Made by a program: the position numbers and the translations under genes. From positions 18,160-82,159 of the forward strand of contig NZ_JAEPOL010000015.1 of NCBI RefSeq assembly GCF_017642925.1: a stretch of 64,000 nt of DNA, read 5' to 3'. The notes under the pieces are model-generated. The model saw only the letters and a list, made by a program, of their open reading frames with translations. It did no database searches and was not told where the DNA came from. Source of the stretch: Maricaulis sp. Its GTDB lineage: Bacteria > Pseudomonadota > Alphaproteobacteria > Caulobacterales > Maricaulaceae. Below are positions 8,913-21,701 of this stretch, piece by piece (within the stretch, counting starts at the first letter, position 1; every line of letters starts with the position of its first letter).

Positions 8913-11795
8913 TTGCCTGTGATGACACACACGGCACCCATTCTCGATGCAGAGCGCAAGCCCCTGCCGGGCCGCAAGCCCGGACGGTGTGTCCATGTAT
9001 TCGAGGCACTTCCCGAGGCCGTCCGTTCGCGCGTCGCACCCGCCCAGGCCTTTCTCGACACCGTGTTCGATGCTGCGCCCTATCTGGCGCGCCTGGCCCA
9101 GCGACGCCCGGCGACGCTGGCCGCGTGCGCGGTCGAGCCGCCGGAGAGCCTGATCGATCACGCGATCGACAATGCCCGTATCGCCGGTGAAGACGCGCCG
9201 GATACCGAGGCGCTGGACCGGGCCCTGCGCCAGGCGAAAGCCGATGCTCATCTGGTGATTGGTCTCGCAGACTTGGCCGGCATCTGGTCCGTCGAGCAGG
9301 TGACCGCGGCAATGACCCGCTTTGCCGATGCGGCCGTCGCGGGTGCCCTGGCGGGGCATGTCCGGCTGCTGGCCGGGCAGGGGCGGGCCTTTCCGCCGGA
9401 AACCGCCGACAATCCGCTGCCCGGCCTCTTCGTCCTTGCGCTGGGCAAGATGGGCACGGGCGATCTGAACTACTCTTCCGACATCGACCTGGTGGTGCTC
9501 TACGACGCCGATGCGCTGGTGTTGCCGGAGGACCAGGAACCGCGCAAGCGTCTGCCCCGCCTCGTCCAGGCCGTGGCGCGTACCCTGCAGGAAATCACGG
9601 CAGACGGCTATGTCTTCCGCGTCGACCTGCGCCTGCGGCCGGATCCGGGTGCCACACCGGTAGTGATCTCGACCGAGGCGGCGCTGAATTATTACGAGAG
9701 CCTCGGCCAGACCTGGGAACGGGCCGCCTGGATCAAGGCGCGCGCCTGTGCCGGCGATTTCGCGGCGGCTGAGGCCTTTTTGCGCTTTATGCAGCCCTTC
9801 ATCTGGCGCCGCTCGCTGGACTTCGCCGCCGTCGACGATATCCGCGGCCTTGCCCGCCAGATCCAGACCGTCGGCCGCCGGGCCGAGGTGCGGCCTGCGG
9901 GGCATGACCTGAAACTGGGGCGTGGCGGCATCCGCGAGATCGAATTCTACGCCCAGATCCCGCAACTCGTTTTCGGCGGGCGAAACGAGGCGCTGCGCCT
10001 GCCTGCAACGCTGGATGCCCTGCAGGCCTTGTGCGAGGCCGATGTGATCGAGACCGATGTGGTCGAGGCCCTGACCGCCGACTATCGCCGGCTTCGCGCG
10101 TGGGAGCACCGCGTGCAGATGCGCCAGGACGAAGCCAGCCAGACCCTGCCGGAGTGCGATGAGGGCCGCGCCGCGATCGCTGCGATGGCCGGGTTTGAAG
10201 ATCTTCCGGCTTTCGATGGCGCTGTGGAGGCCTGCCTGCGGCGCGTGCACGGGCATTTTTCCGACCAGTTCGAGGATGACGAACCGCTGGCATCGGAAGC
10301 CGGATCGCTGATCCTGACCGGTGTCGAACCGACGCCGGATACGCTTGCCACGCTGGAACGGCTCGGCTTTGCCGAGCCCGAAGCCGTCTGGAAACGTCTC
10401 AATGGCTGGGCCGCCGGCCGCGTGCGCGCGGTCCGCACGGCGCGGGCCCGCTCGCTCTTTGCCCGCATCGCGCCGCAGCTCGTCGACCGGATGGCCGCGA
10501 CCGGGGAGCCCGATGCGGCGTTGGTCCGGTTTGCCGGCTTCTTCGAGAACCTGCCCATGGGCGTGCAGCCGCTTTCCCTCCTTTCCAACGAGCCGGGACT
10601 GGCCGCCGATCTTGTCTCGATCATCACGCTGGCGCCGCGCATGGCGACCGACCTGGCCCGCCGGCCCAACCTGCTCGACGCCATGCTCGACCGCCGTTTC
10701 ACGGCACCGCTGGCCGACGATGGGCCCGATGCCTTCGGCACGTTATTGTCCGACGCGCTGGCGCGGGCCGGCGGCTATGAGGAAGCCCTGAACACGGCGC
10801 GCCGCCTGGTGCGCGAGGAACGTTTCCGGATCGGCGCCCAGGTCCTGCGGGGCACAGTCAGTGCCGAACAGGCCGGCGCGGCCTTCTCGTCGATGGCGGA
10901 AATCTCCCTGGCCGCGATGGCGCAGGCGGCGCGGGCCGAAACCGAGCGCCGTTTCGGCACGATGCCGGGCACATTCGTGGTGCTGGGCATGGGCAAGCTG
11001 GGCGGCCGCGAACTCGCCTCGGACAGCGATCTGGACATCATGATCGTCTATGAGGGCGAGGGCGATGCCCAGTCCTGGTTCGGCCGTTTCGCCCAGCGTC
11101 TGATCTCGGCGCTCTCGGCGCCGACCGAGGAAGGCGAGCTGTTCGAGGTCGACATGCAGTTGCGGCCGTCGGGCAAGGCCGGGCCGGTTGCCGTCAGTGT
11201 GGCGCGTTTCGAGACCTATTATCCCGGCGAGGCCTGGACCTGGGAGATGATGGCCCTGACCCGCGCCCGGGTCGTCACCGGTGATGCGGCCCTGTCAGAC
11301 CGGGTGAGCGCGGCCATGCGCGACGCGCTGACCCAGCCGCGCGACAGCCGGGGTGTGCGCGAGGATGCGCTGGCCATGCGCAAGCGCCTTGAGGAGGCGA
11401 AACCCGCACGCGGGCCCTGGGATCTCAAGGCACGGGCGGGCGGCATCCAGGACATCGAATTCATCGCCCAGACCCTGCAGCTGGCCCATGCATCGAAGAA
11501 GGACGTGCTGCGGCCGTCGACCCGCGCCGCGCTGGCGGCGCTGGCGGATTGCGGTGTGCTGCCGGGTGAGGATGCGGAATTTCTCACCGCGTCGCTGGAT
11601 CTCTATCTCGGACTGCTGCAGCTGATGAGAAGTGCGCACGGGTCCGGTTTCGATCCGTCTGCGGCGAGTGCCGGGTTTGCCGAACGCTTTGCGGGGCTGG
11701 CCAGTGTGGGCAGTCTGCCGGAACTCGAAACCGCGCTCGATGCGCGGGCGGGGCGCGTGCGGAAATGCTTCCGCCGCCATGTCGGAAAAATCTGA
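8913..11795 (+). CDS. glnE: bifunctional glutamine-synthetase adenylyltransferase/adenylyl-removing enzyme
   Basis: Two nucleotidyltransferase domains (ALGKMGTGDLNYSSDIDLVVLY; LGMGKLGGRELASDSDLDIMIVY), GGIREIEF and GGIQDIEF motifs. Confidence 0.95.
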   Translation: MPVMTHTAPILDAERKPLPGRKPGRCVHVFEALPEAVRSRVAPAQAFLDTVFDAAPYLARLAQRRPATLAACAVEPPESLIDHAIDNARIAGEDAPDTEALDRALRQAKADAHLVIGLADLAGIWSVEQVTAAMTRFADAAVAGALAGHVRLLAGQGRAFPPETADNPLPGLFVLALGKMGTGDLNYSSDIDLVVLYDADALVLPEDQEPRKRLPRLVQAVARTLQEITADGYVFRVDLRLRPDPGATPVVISTEAALNYYESLGQTWERAAWIKARACAGDFAAAEAFLRFMQPFIWRRSLDFAAVDDIRGLARQIQTVGRRAEVRPAGHDLKLGRGGIREIEFYAQIPQLVFGGRNEALRLPATLDALQALCEADVIETDVVEALTADYRRLRAWEHRVQMRQDEASQTLPECDEGRAAIAAMAGFEDLPAFDGAVEACLRRVHGHFSDQFEDDEPLASEAGSLILTGVEPTPDTLATLERLGFAEPEAVWKRLNGWAAGRVRAVRTARARSLFARIAPQLVDRMAATGEPDAALVRFAGFFENLPMGVQPLSLLSNEPGLAADLVSIITLAPRMATDLARRPNLLDAMLDRRFTAPLADDGPDAFGTLLSDALARAGGYEEALNTARRLVREERFRIGAQVLRGTVSAEQAGAAFSSMAEISLAAMAQAARAETERRFGTMPGTFVVLGMGKLGGRELASDSDLDIMIVYEGEGDAQSWFGRFAQRLISALSAPTEEGELFEVDMQLRPSGKAGPVAVSVARFETYYPGEAWTWEMMALTRARVVTGDAALSDRVSAAMRDALTQPRDSRGVREDALAMRKRLEEAKPARGPWDLKARAGGIQDIEFIAQTLQLAHASKKDVLRPSTRAALAALADCGVLPGEDAEFLTASLDLYLGLLQLMRSAHGSGFDPSAASAGFAERFAGLASVGSLPELETALDARAGRVRKCFRRHVGKI

Positions 11796-11872
11796 CGACG
11801 GGTCCGCGACGGAATCTCCTGTCACCGCCGTTGAAGGGTCAGCGAGGTGATCAAGGACAAGGAAATTCTGTC

Positions 11873-12424
11873 ATGAAACACACCAAGATGATCGTTCTGC
11901 TCGCCGGCTCGACCCTGATGCTGGCCGGTGCCGCAGCCGAGGCTGCCGGTCCCGGCGGCATGCGCGGCCATGGCGGCGGCCGCGATGGCGGACACGGCAA
12001 TGCCATGATGGTGCTGCGCGCAGCCGACGCCAATGGCGACAACTCCATCACACAGGCCGAAGTTGACAGCCTGCAGGCGGAAATGTTCGCCTGGATGGAC
12101 CGCAATTCCGACGGCTATCTCGACGAGGCCGACCAGTCGCCGGTCCATGCCCGCATGCGTGCCATCCGGGCTGAGGAACGCGCCGAACGGGCCGAGAATG
12201 GCGAAGGCCGCCGCTGGGGCCGCCGGGGCGATCCGGACGGCGGGCCGGGCTACATGCGTGCCGATGCCGATGAGGATGGCCGGATCTCCCGCGCCGAATT
12301 CCTGGAGCGCGAGAACCGCCTGTTCAACCGTCTCGATGCCGACGAAAACGGTGTCGTGACGCCGGCGGAGCTGGACGCTTCGCTCGAGCGCCGTCAGGAT
12401 CGCCGTTTCTGGTGGCGCAACTAA
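11873..12424 (+). CDS. secreted EF-hand domain protein
   Basis: Signal peptide plus four EF-hand-like loops: DANGDNSITQAE, DRNSDGYLDEAD, DADEDGRISRAE, DADENGVVTPAE. Confidence 0.88.
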   Translation: MKHTKMIVLLAGSTLMLAGAAAEAAGPGGMRGHGGGRDGGHGNAMMVLRAADANGDNSITQAEVDSLQAEMFAWMDRNSDGYLDEADQSPVHARMRAIRAEERAERAENGEGRRWGRRGDPDGGPGYMRADADEDGRISRAEFLERENRLFNRLDADENGVVTPAELDASLERRQDRRFWWRN

Positions 12425-13107
12425 GCGCCATCGCGATGTTTGACGGGCGCGGCATGGACGACGACACGGCGGCTGGAGAAAGCCTGGCTTCAAGCCGTGT
12501 TCGCGATCCGGCCGGCGAACCGGACGATGCGGACCTGATCGTTCGCGTCGGCCGCGGTGACCGGCCGGCCGCCCGCCTGCTCATGTCGCGCAACCTGCCG
12601 CGTATTCTCGGCCTGGCTCGTCGCATGCTGAATGACGAGATGGAGGCCGAGGATATCGCGCAGGAGACCTTCATACGGGTCTGGAAAGCCGCGCCGCGCT
12701 GGCAGGCCGGTTCGGCCCAGGTCTCGACCTGGATGTGCCGGATTGCCATCAATCTCTGCTATGACCGGCTGCGCCGGCGGCGCGAGGTGCTGACCGACAC
12801 GCCACCCGAGCAGATCGATGGTGCGCCGGATGCCGAGACCGCGATGACCCGAGCGCAAAGCGGCGACCGGATCGCGGCTGCGATGGCGCAATTGCCCGAC
12901 CGGCAACGCCAGGCACTCGAGCTCGTTCACTTCCAGGAGATGAGCAATATCGACGCGGCGGACATCATGTCGGTCTCTGTCGAGGCGATGGAATCCCTGC
13001 TGGCCCGCGGCCGGCGCAAACTGAAGGCCATTCTGACCGGGGATGCCCCGGACCTGATGGCCAGCTATACAGGGCAGCGAGATGCCCGCTACGGTGCAAC
13101 GCAATGA
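12412..13107 (+). CDS. ECF-type RNA polymerase sigma factor
   Basis: Sigma region 2 (ARRMLNDEMEAEDIAQETFIRVWKAAPRW) and region 4 (LPDRQRQALELVHFQEMSNIDAADIMSVSVEAMESLLARGRRKL). GTG start overlaps the EF-hand gene; ATG 12436 or 12454 are alternatives. Confidence 0.9.
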   Translation: MAQLSAIAMFDGRGMDDDTAAGESLASSRVRDPAGEPDDADLIVRVGRGDRPAARLLMSRNLPRILGLARRMLNDEMEAEDIAQETFIRVWKAAPRWQAGSAQVSTWMCRIAINLCYDRLRRRREVLTDTPPEQIDGAPDAETAMTRAQSGDRIAAAMAQLPDRQRQALELVHFQEMSNIDAADIMSVSVEAMESLLARGRRKLKAILTGDAPDLMASYTGQRDARYGATQ

Positions 13108-13517
13108 CCGAAGAACGCTTTTTCCAGATCGTGGAGGCCTACGGCGCCAATCCGGCCCGCTGGCCCGAGACTGAACGTGCGGCCGCGATGGCCTTTGCGG
13201 ATGCGCATCCGGATGCCGCCGACGCCGCCTTGCAGGCCGAGGCCCTGCTGGATGACTGGCTCGGCGGACCCGACGCTCAACCGTCCGAACTGCTCGAACG
13301 CCGTATCCTGAACCGCTTTCCGGCGCCGGTCGCTGCGCCTGTGCGCTGGCAGATACCGGCTGCGGCTGCGGCGGCTCTTCTGGTGGGCGCCTTTATCGGC
13401 TTTGCCAGTGGCGCCCTGACAGTCACCGAGCCCGTGACCCCGACGCTGTACGCCGCGGCCGATGCCTATGCCGGTCTGGATGAAGACTGGATCTCCTGGC
13501 TGGGAGACGACGTTTGA
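13104..13517 (+). CDS. putative membrane-anchored anti-sigma factor
   Basis: Small single-TM protein overlapping the sigma factor stop; call is based on gene order. Confidence 0.6.
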   Translation: MTEERFFQIVEAYGANPARWPETERAAAMAFADAHPDAADAALQAEALLDDWLGGPDAQPSELLERRILNRFPAPVAAPVRWQIPAAAAAALLVGAFIGFASGALTVTEPVTPTLYAAADAYAGLDEDWISWLGDDV

Positions 13518-14080
13518 AACCGTCCACACCCTGGATCGCCGCCCTTCTGGTCTCGGTTCTCGCCAATGGCGTGATGGCCGGCTTCCTTTTGCACCGGACC
13601 ACGGAAGGTCCGGACTGGCGGCAGGCTGAAGATGGAGACCGTGGGCGCGGTGAGCGCCGCCATCACGATTCCCGCCGTGCAGGCTTTGACATGCGCGACA
13701 TGCTGTTCGCCCTGCCTGAAGACGCCCGCGAGGAAGCGCGTCAGCGCGGGCGCGACAATATCGACGAGATCCGGGCCCTGTTCGCCCGGAGCCGAGAGGC
13801 CCGGGAGGATTTCGAAAACGCGGTGCGCGCGGAAACCTTCGATCGCGATGCCGCCGCCGATGCACTCGAACGCTTACGCGCCTCGCGCGAGACGCTGGAG
13901 CTGGGGCTGCAGGATGTCATGCTCGATCTCATGTCCGAACTCGATGCAGAGACCCGGACTGGCATGCTCGAGGCGACCCGGGAACGGGACGGCTACGGCC
14001 ACCGCCGCCCTCGAGATGACCGGGGTGAAGGTCCGCAAGGGGATCGCCCGCCGCCGCCCGACGGCCCGCGTCCGGATTAG
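13514..14080 (+). CDS. periplasmic heavy-metal-sensor (CnrX/CpxP-like) protein
   Basis: N-terminal TM, helical LPEDAREEARQRGRDNIDEIRALFARSREAREDFENAVRAE heavy-metal-resistance-like region; translationally coupled to upstream ORF. Confidence 0.7.
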   Translation: MKPSTPWIAALLVSVLANGVMAGFLLHRTTEGPDWRQAEDGDRGRGERRHHDSRRAGFDMRDMLFALPEDAREEARQRGRDNIDEIRALFARSREAREDFENAVRAETFDRDAAADALERLRASRETLELGLQDVMLDLMSELDAETRTGMLEATRERDGYGHRRPRDDRGEGPQGDRPPPPDGPRPD

Positions 14081-14107
14081 GCCGCCAGCCCGGGCACAGC
14101 GCCTTCG

Positions 14108-16804
<2,697 letters not shown>

Positions 16805-16854
16805 GGTCTCAAATTAGGGTGTGTCGGCCTGTGCTGTCGACACCGGGCTTGGCG

Positions 16855-17415
16855 TCACGAGCCGGTCTGCGCCGGCTTCGTTCCTTCTGTTTCCCCACCC
16901 TCGTCCTTGGCGGCCGCTTTCTGGCGGCTCTTGCGTCTTTCCGGCCCCTTGTAGGTCGACTTGTCCGGATCGTTCCGGCGCCGGTCGGGTCCGAAATAAT
17001 GACGGTTCCGGATAAAGGGACGGGGCTCGTTGATCACCGCCGCGATCTTGGAGAACATCTCCTTCGCGGTAATCGGCTTGCAGCAGAACTCCGTCACACC
17101 GGCATCGCGGGCCGCCATGACCTTGGAGCGCTCGGAATAGGCGCTCAGCATGATGATGGGCACCAGCGGATTGGGGCTGTCATCCGCCGTGCGCACCAGG
17201 CGCACGAAGTCCAGCCCGTCCAGAATGTCCATCTGGTAGTCGGTGATGATGATGTCGATCGAGTCCGAGCGCACCATGTCGAAGGCTTCCGCCGGGTCGC
17301 GCGACTCGTAGATCTGCTTGATCCCGAACCCGTGCAGAATCGTCCGCAGGATCGTCAGCATGTAGGTGTTGTCGTCGACGATAAGCGTCCTGACGCGGCT
17401 GAAATCTGCGGCCAT
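16855..17415 (-). CDS. single-domain response regulator with basic C-terminal extension
   Basis: Receiver domain (TLIVDDNTYML, IIITDYQMDILDGLDF, MLSAYSE, CCKPIT). Confidence 0.9.
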   Translation of the reverse strand: MAADFSRVRTLIVDDNTYMLTILRTILHGFGIKQIYESRDPAEAFDMVRSDSIDIIITDYQMDILDGLDFVRLVRTADDSPNPLVPIIMLSAYSERSKVMAARDAGVTEFCCKPITAKEMFSKIAAVINEPRPFIRNRHYFGPDRRRNDPDKSTYKGPERRKSRQKAAAKDEGGETEGTKPAQTGS

Positions 17416-17437
17416 GGCGGCGGTCTCGTGGTTTGGC

Positions 17438-19015
17438 TCAAGCTGCCCGCGTTTTGTTGATTCGCGGATCCTTGAGTTCTTTTAGCGCAACAGGCTTACC
17501 GAAATAGAAACCCTGTCCGTACCGAACGCCAAGCTCGCGCATCAGTTTCGCGGACGCTTCGCTTTCGATCATTTCCGCAACGGTTTCCGTGCCCAAGGCG
17601 TTGCAAAGGTCGATCATCCCGCGCAGCAGAATGGTGTCGCGTTCGGAGCGCGAGGCGTTGCGGATATAGGAACCGTCGATCTTCACCACATCGGCCGGGA
17701 AGTCGCGCAGGTAGTGGAAGCCCGCAGCGCCGGCGCCGAAATCGTCCAGGCAGACCGCATGTCCGCGCTCGCGGATCTTGGCGATGACATTGTTGGCGGC
17801 CTTGATGTTCTTCACCGACGCCGTCTCGGTCAGCTCGAACATGAGCCGGCTGCGATCGATCTTCAGATCGGCGAGAAGCGCCAGGAATTTCTTCGCCCAG
17901 GCCATGTTGGTCAGGGACTTGCCGGACAGGTTGACGGCCAGGGCAGGGCGGTCGAAATCCTCGCGCAGGAACTGCGCCGCGATTTCGGTCATCGCATAGT
18001 CGATTTCGTGGATCAGGCCGGTGCTTTCCGCGAAGCCCACACTCTCCTCGATCGGCCGACCGCCGGGCAGGCGCAGCAGCAGCTCGTAGTGGTGCACCTT
18101 GCCGGTTTCCAGGTCGACGATGGGCTGGGCGTGCGGCTCGATCACCCGGCCGGCAATCGTCGTGCGCAGCTCGGTCATGCGTTTGCGGGTTTCGTGCATC
18201 AGGCGGTCGGCGGTTTCCTGCAGCGAGATCACGTCGAGGGCCTTGCCGCTGTCGGCAGCTTCGTTGATCGCATGCAGGAAGGCCTGAACGGCAATTTCCG
18301 GCTCCAGCTCGGGCGCATCGCAGACCGACTCGATCCGGACATCGGCCTTGCCCAGGTCAAACCCCTTGAGTGTCGCCATGACCTCGTCGCGCAGGCCTGC
18401 CAGATCGACGGATCGGGCATGGATCAGGGCGGTGCGTGCTGCGTCGATCTGCCGGGCAACGCCGTCATTGCCGATGGCCAGCGCACAGGAGGCCGCGACG
18501 GAGGTCCGCAATTGTTCGGCATTGGCCGGACCGATCAGACGCTCGATATCGTCGCCGGCCTCGATGCGCAGCACCGACATCGCCATGTCGGTGCCCACAT
18601 TGCGGGCCGATGCGATAGCGCCTTCGGCACTGCGTTCGAAGGCCTGGGGATCGACATCGTCGGGCGCATGCATGGCGTTGAAGGAGATCGACCAGCGGAT
18701 GCGATCGTCATCGCCCAGCGACCAGCCGCAAAGCTGGGCCTCGCGGCCGTCGATCGTGATGCGGACGGGCCCGAGCCGGTGACCGGGTTTCAGCCGGCGC
18801 ACCAGCGCCTTGAGGATCGGGCGTGAGGTGCGGTCGATACGGCTTTCAAGCGGATCGCCCACACCGTCGCTATCGGCGCCGGCGGGACTGGAGCCGAGGG
18901 CCGCGACCGCGCCGGCCGTGTAGGTGATGCGGCAGGACGAATCCGTTTCGACAAGAATATCGGCCGAAGCAAAGGCGAAGGACAAAAAGCGATTGCGTTG
19001 TTCGACAAGCGACAT
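17438..19015 (-). CDS. EAL-domain (c-di-GMP phosphodiesterase-type) protein
   Basis: C-terminal EAL domain: YELLLRL, AVNLSGKSL, FELTETA, LDDFGAGAAGFHYLRDFPADVVKIDG, ETVAEMIES, GQGFYFGKP. Confidence 0.9.
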   Translation of the reverse strand: MSLVEQRNRFLSFAFASADILVETDSSCRITYTAGAVAALGSSPAGADSDGVGDPLESRIDRTSRPILKALVRRLKPGHRLGPVRITIDGREAQLCGWSLGDDDRIRWSISFNAMHAPDDVDPQAFERSAEGAIASARNVGTDMAMSVLRIEAGDDIERLIGPANAEQLRTSVAASCALAIGNDGVARQIDAARTALIHARSVDLAGLRDEVMATLKGFDLGKADVRIESVCDAPELEPEIAVQAFLHAINEAADSGKALDVISLQETADRLMHETRKRMTELRTTIAGRVIEPHAQPIVDLETGKVHHYELLLRLPGGRPIEESVGFAESTGLIHEIDYAMTEIAAQFLREDFDRPALAVNLSGKSLTNMAWAKKFLALLADLKIDRSRLMFELTETASVKNIKAANNVIAKIRERGHAVCLDDFGAGAAGFHYLRDFPADVVKIDGSYIRNASRSERDTILLRGMIDLCNALGTETVAEMIESEASAKLMRELGVRYGQGFYFGKPVALKELKDPRINKTRAA

Positions 19016-19097
19016 GAGAGCGGCCCGACCCCGTTCAAGACAGAACGCTCAAATTCACAGCTAAACGTTAGAAGGCGATTAAATTTTTACCGGTCGT

Positions 19098-19649
19098 CTA
19101 GGCGGCCTGGCGTGACTTGCCGTTATCCTTGCTAGAAGGTTTCGTGTTGATTTCGCGAAGCGTTTTACTCGCATCGTGGCTCAGCTTGGCTAACGCGGGC
19201 GGCAGTTCGCCGTCTTCGCTGGCCAGCCGGGCAAGCTGCTCGGCAATCGCCATCAGGTGCGGGGCATTGGCGATCAGCCGGGCCTGCCCCTCGATGCGCG
19301 AGGGGTCGCGATCGTATTCCGCGGCCGGTACGCGCCAGCCGCCCCAGTCCATGCTTTCGGTGACCACGACCGGGAAGGTGCCGGGATAGGGGTGATGGCC
19401 GCATTCCTCGACGGACTGCCACTTGTTGCGGGCGCGCAGGACGCGCCAGCTCGCCGTGTCGATCTCGTCGGCCTGTTCGGCGGCAAGCTCGTCAGCCACG
19501 AAGTCGCGGCCCAGCCCGCAGTCGTAATAGACCCGCACGGGCTCCTCGACATCCTTCACCCATTGCGGCTTGACCTGTTCGACAAGCGCCCAGGTTCCTA
19601 CCGGGCGGACGAATACGCGCTGATGCTTGTGATAGATTGCCTTGGCCAT
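19098..19649 (-). CDS. conserved hypothetical protein
   Basis: ORF MAKAIYHKHQRVFVRPVG...; the listed longer frame runs antisense through dusA and is not credible, so ATG 19649 is used. Confidence 0.75.
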   Translation of the reverse strand: MAKAIYHKHQRVFVRPVGTWALVEQVKPQWVKDVEEPVRVYYDCGLGRDFVADELAAEQADEIDTASWRVLRARNKWQSVEECGHHPYPGTFPVVVTESMDWGGWRVPAAEYDRDPSRIEGQARLIANAPHLMAIAEQLARLASEDGELPPALAKLSHDASKTLREINTKPSSKDNGKSRQAA

Positions 19650-19802
19650 GAAACGCCTCCCTCGCCGTTGCAGGAAAGCAGACCGGGATTGAAATGGCGT
19701 GAAGTGAACAGATCGAATTTGAACGTTTTGCTTGCGGGTGCGCGTGACGCTGGACGGCTTTGTGCGCCGCCGTGACTTGGTTCGGCGGGCGGTCCGCGCT
19801 AA

Positions 19803-20807
19803 ATGGCGCGCATGACTGCAGCCCGCACGCCCGACCGCCGCCTTTCCGTGGCCCCGATGATGGACTGGACCGACCGGCATTGCCGGGCGTTTCACCGTGT
19901 CCTGACGAAAGGCGCGCTGCTCTACACCGAAATGGCCGTCGACAAGGCGGTGATCCATGGCGACAGGGACAAGCTGATCGGGTTCGACCCCGCCGAACAT
20001 CCTGTGGCCATCCAGCTGGGCGGTTCCGATCCGGCCGACCTGGCCAAGGCCAGCCGGATTGCCGAGGGGTTCGGCTATATCGAGATCAATCTCAATGTCG
20101 GCTGCCCGTCCGACCGCGTGCAATCGGGCCGGTTCGGGGCTTGTCTGATGCAGGAACCGGCGCTCGTCGCCGACTGCGTGAAGGCGATGCAGGATGCGGT
20201 GTCGGTACCGGTTACGGTGAAGTGCCGGATCGGCGTCGACGAGCAGGATCCCGAAGTGGCCCTGTTCGATTTCGTCGAGACGGTCGCGGCGGCCGGGGTG
20301 ACGAGTTTCACCGTGCACGCCCGCAAGGCCTGGCTGAAAGGTCTGAGCCCGAAGGAAAACCGCACGGTGCCGCCGCTCGACTATGACCTGGTGCGCCGTC
20401 TCAAGGCGCAGCGTCCGGAGCTCGAGATCATCCTCAATGGCGGTCTGGAAACGCTCGACCAGGGGCTCGCGGAAACGGTGCCGCTGGACGGGATGATGCT
20501 CGGCCGCGCCGCCTACCACACGCCCTGGATCCTGGCCGAGGCCGACAGCCGGCTGTTCGGCAAGGTCGATCCGGTTGCCAGCCGTGTCGAGGCGGTCGAC
20601 GCCTACCGGCCCTATCTGGAAAGCCAGCTCGGCAAGGGGACGCGACTGCACGACATGACGCGCCATATGCTGGGCCTGTTTACCGGCCAGCCCGGCGCGC
20701 GGCTGTGGCGGCGTATCCTGTCGGAAAAGGCGCCCAGGCGTGGCGCGGGGCTTGAAGTGATCGACGAGGCACTGGCGGCGGTCGTGCCGCATGACGAGGC
20801 GGCATAG
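19803..20807 (+). CDS. dusA: tRNA-dihydrouridine(20/20a) synthase
   Basis: SVAPMMDWTDRHCR, EINLNVGCPSDRVQSGRFGACLM, FTVHARKAWLKGLSPKENR, MLGRAAYHTPW. Confidence 0.95.
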   Translation: MARMTAARTPDRRLSVAPMMDWTDRHCRAFHRVLTKGALLYTEMAVDKAVIHGDRDKLIGFDPAEHPVAIQLGGSDPADLAKASRIAEGFGYIEINLNVGCPSDRVQSGRFGACLMQEPALVADCVKAMQDAVSVPVTVKCRIGVDEQDPEVALFDFVETVAAAGVTSFTVHARKAWLKGLSPKENRTVPPLDYDLVRRLKAQRPELEIILNGGLETLDQGLAETVPLDGMMLGRAAYHTPWILAEADSRLFGKVDPVASRVEAVDAYRPYLESQLGKGTRLHDMTRHMLGLFTGQPGARLWRRILSEKAPRRGAGLEVIDEALAAVVPHDEAA

Positions 20808-20809
20808 CG

Positions 20810-21625
20810 ATGCAGGATATCTGGGTTCTGGTCCTGGCGATGGCCGCCACGGGCGCGTTTGCGGGACTGATCGCGGGCATGTTCGGTATCGGCGGCGGTA
20901 TCGTCATGGTGCCGGCGCTGTATTTCGCCTTCAATTCGCTGGGTTATGAAGACCCGCGGGTGATGCATGTCGCGGTCGGGACCTCGCTGGCGGTGATTGT
21001 CGCGACCTCGCTGCGCAGTGTCTCGGCCCATGCCAAGCGCGGGGCAGTGGATTTCAAGGTGCTGCGCGAATGGGCGCCCTGGATCATTGCCGGCACGCTG
21101 ATCGGTACGGTGATCGCGCACTATCTCTCCGGCCGCATGCTGACCGGCATTTTCGGCGGCATGGCGATGCTGCTCTCGCTGCAATTCTTCTTCGGCCGGC
21201 CCGACTGGACGTTGCGCGAGGACATGCCCGGCGGGATCGCCCGCATCGGTCTGGGCGGTACGATCGGGGCGTTCTCGGCGTTGATGGGCATCGGTGGCGG
21301 CGTCATGGGCGTCACCCTGATGACCTTGTGCGGCAAGCCGATCCGGCAGGCTGTGGCCACGGCTGCCGGTTTCGGCGTCGCGATCGGGGCGCCCGGTGCG
21401 ATCGGCTTCATCGTCAATGGCTGGGGGCATGAAGTCGTGCCCTGGTCGCTGGGCTATGTGAACGGGCCCGGCTTCGCGCTTCTGGCCAGCTGCGCCTTCT
21501 TCGTCGCGCCGCTGGGCGCCAAGCTGGCGCATGATTTGCCGGAGCGGACGCTGAAGCGTCTCTTTGCCATCGGACTGGTCGTGGTCGGCTTCATGCTGGT
21601 CCGTGAAGCGGTGATCGGCGGCTAG
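20810..21625 (+). CDS. TauE/SafE family sulfite exporter-like permease
   Basis: GMFGIGGGIVMVPAL and GIGGGVMGVTLM repeats, multiple TMs. Confidence 0.88.
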   Translation: MQDIWVLVLAMAATGAFAGLIAGMFGIGGGIVMVPALYFAFNSLGYEDPRVMHVAVGTSLAVIVATSLRSVSAHAKRGAVDFKVLREWAPWIIAGTLIGTVIAHYLSGRMLTGIFGGMAMLLSLQFFFGRPDWTLREDMPGGIARIGLGGTIGAFSALMGIGGGVMGVTLMTLCGKPIRQAVATAAGFGVAIGAPGAIGFIVNGWGHEVVPWSLGYVNGPGFALLASCAFFVAPLGAKLAHDLPERTLKRLFAIGLVVVGFMLVREAVIGG

Positions 21626-21701
21626 GGCTGCAGGCGCCGGCGGTCGAGCTTGCGATCTACGAGTGGCTCCAGCGGCGCGTGTCGTGAGAAAACGACCGGG
21701 T

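Noticed and set aside
7341-10256. 971-aa minus-strand ORF
   Set aside because: Shadow frame antisense to the histidine kinase and glnE; composition (H/R/Q/G-rich, no domains) is typical of GC-rich antisense frames.
11796-11872. EcfG-type promoter (GGAAT...GTTGAA) before the EF-hand gene
   Set aside because: Spacing and sequence deviate too much from the GGAAC-N16/17-CGTT consensus to claim.
19650-20792. N-terminal extension of the 19098 minus-strand ORF
   Set aside because: Runs antisense through dusA; the credible start is ATG at 19649.
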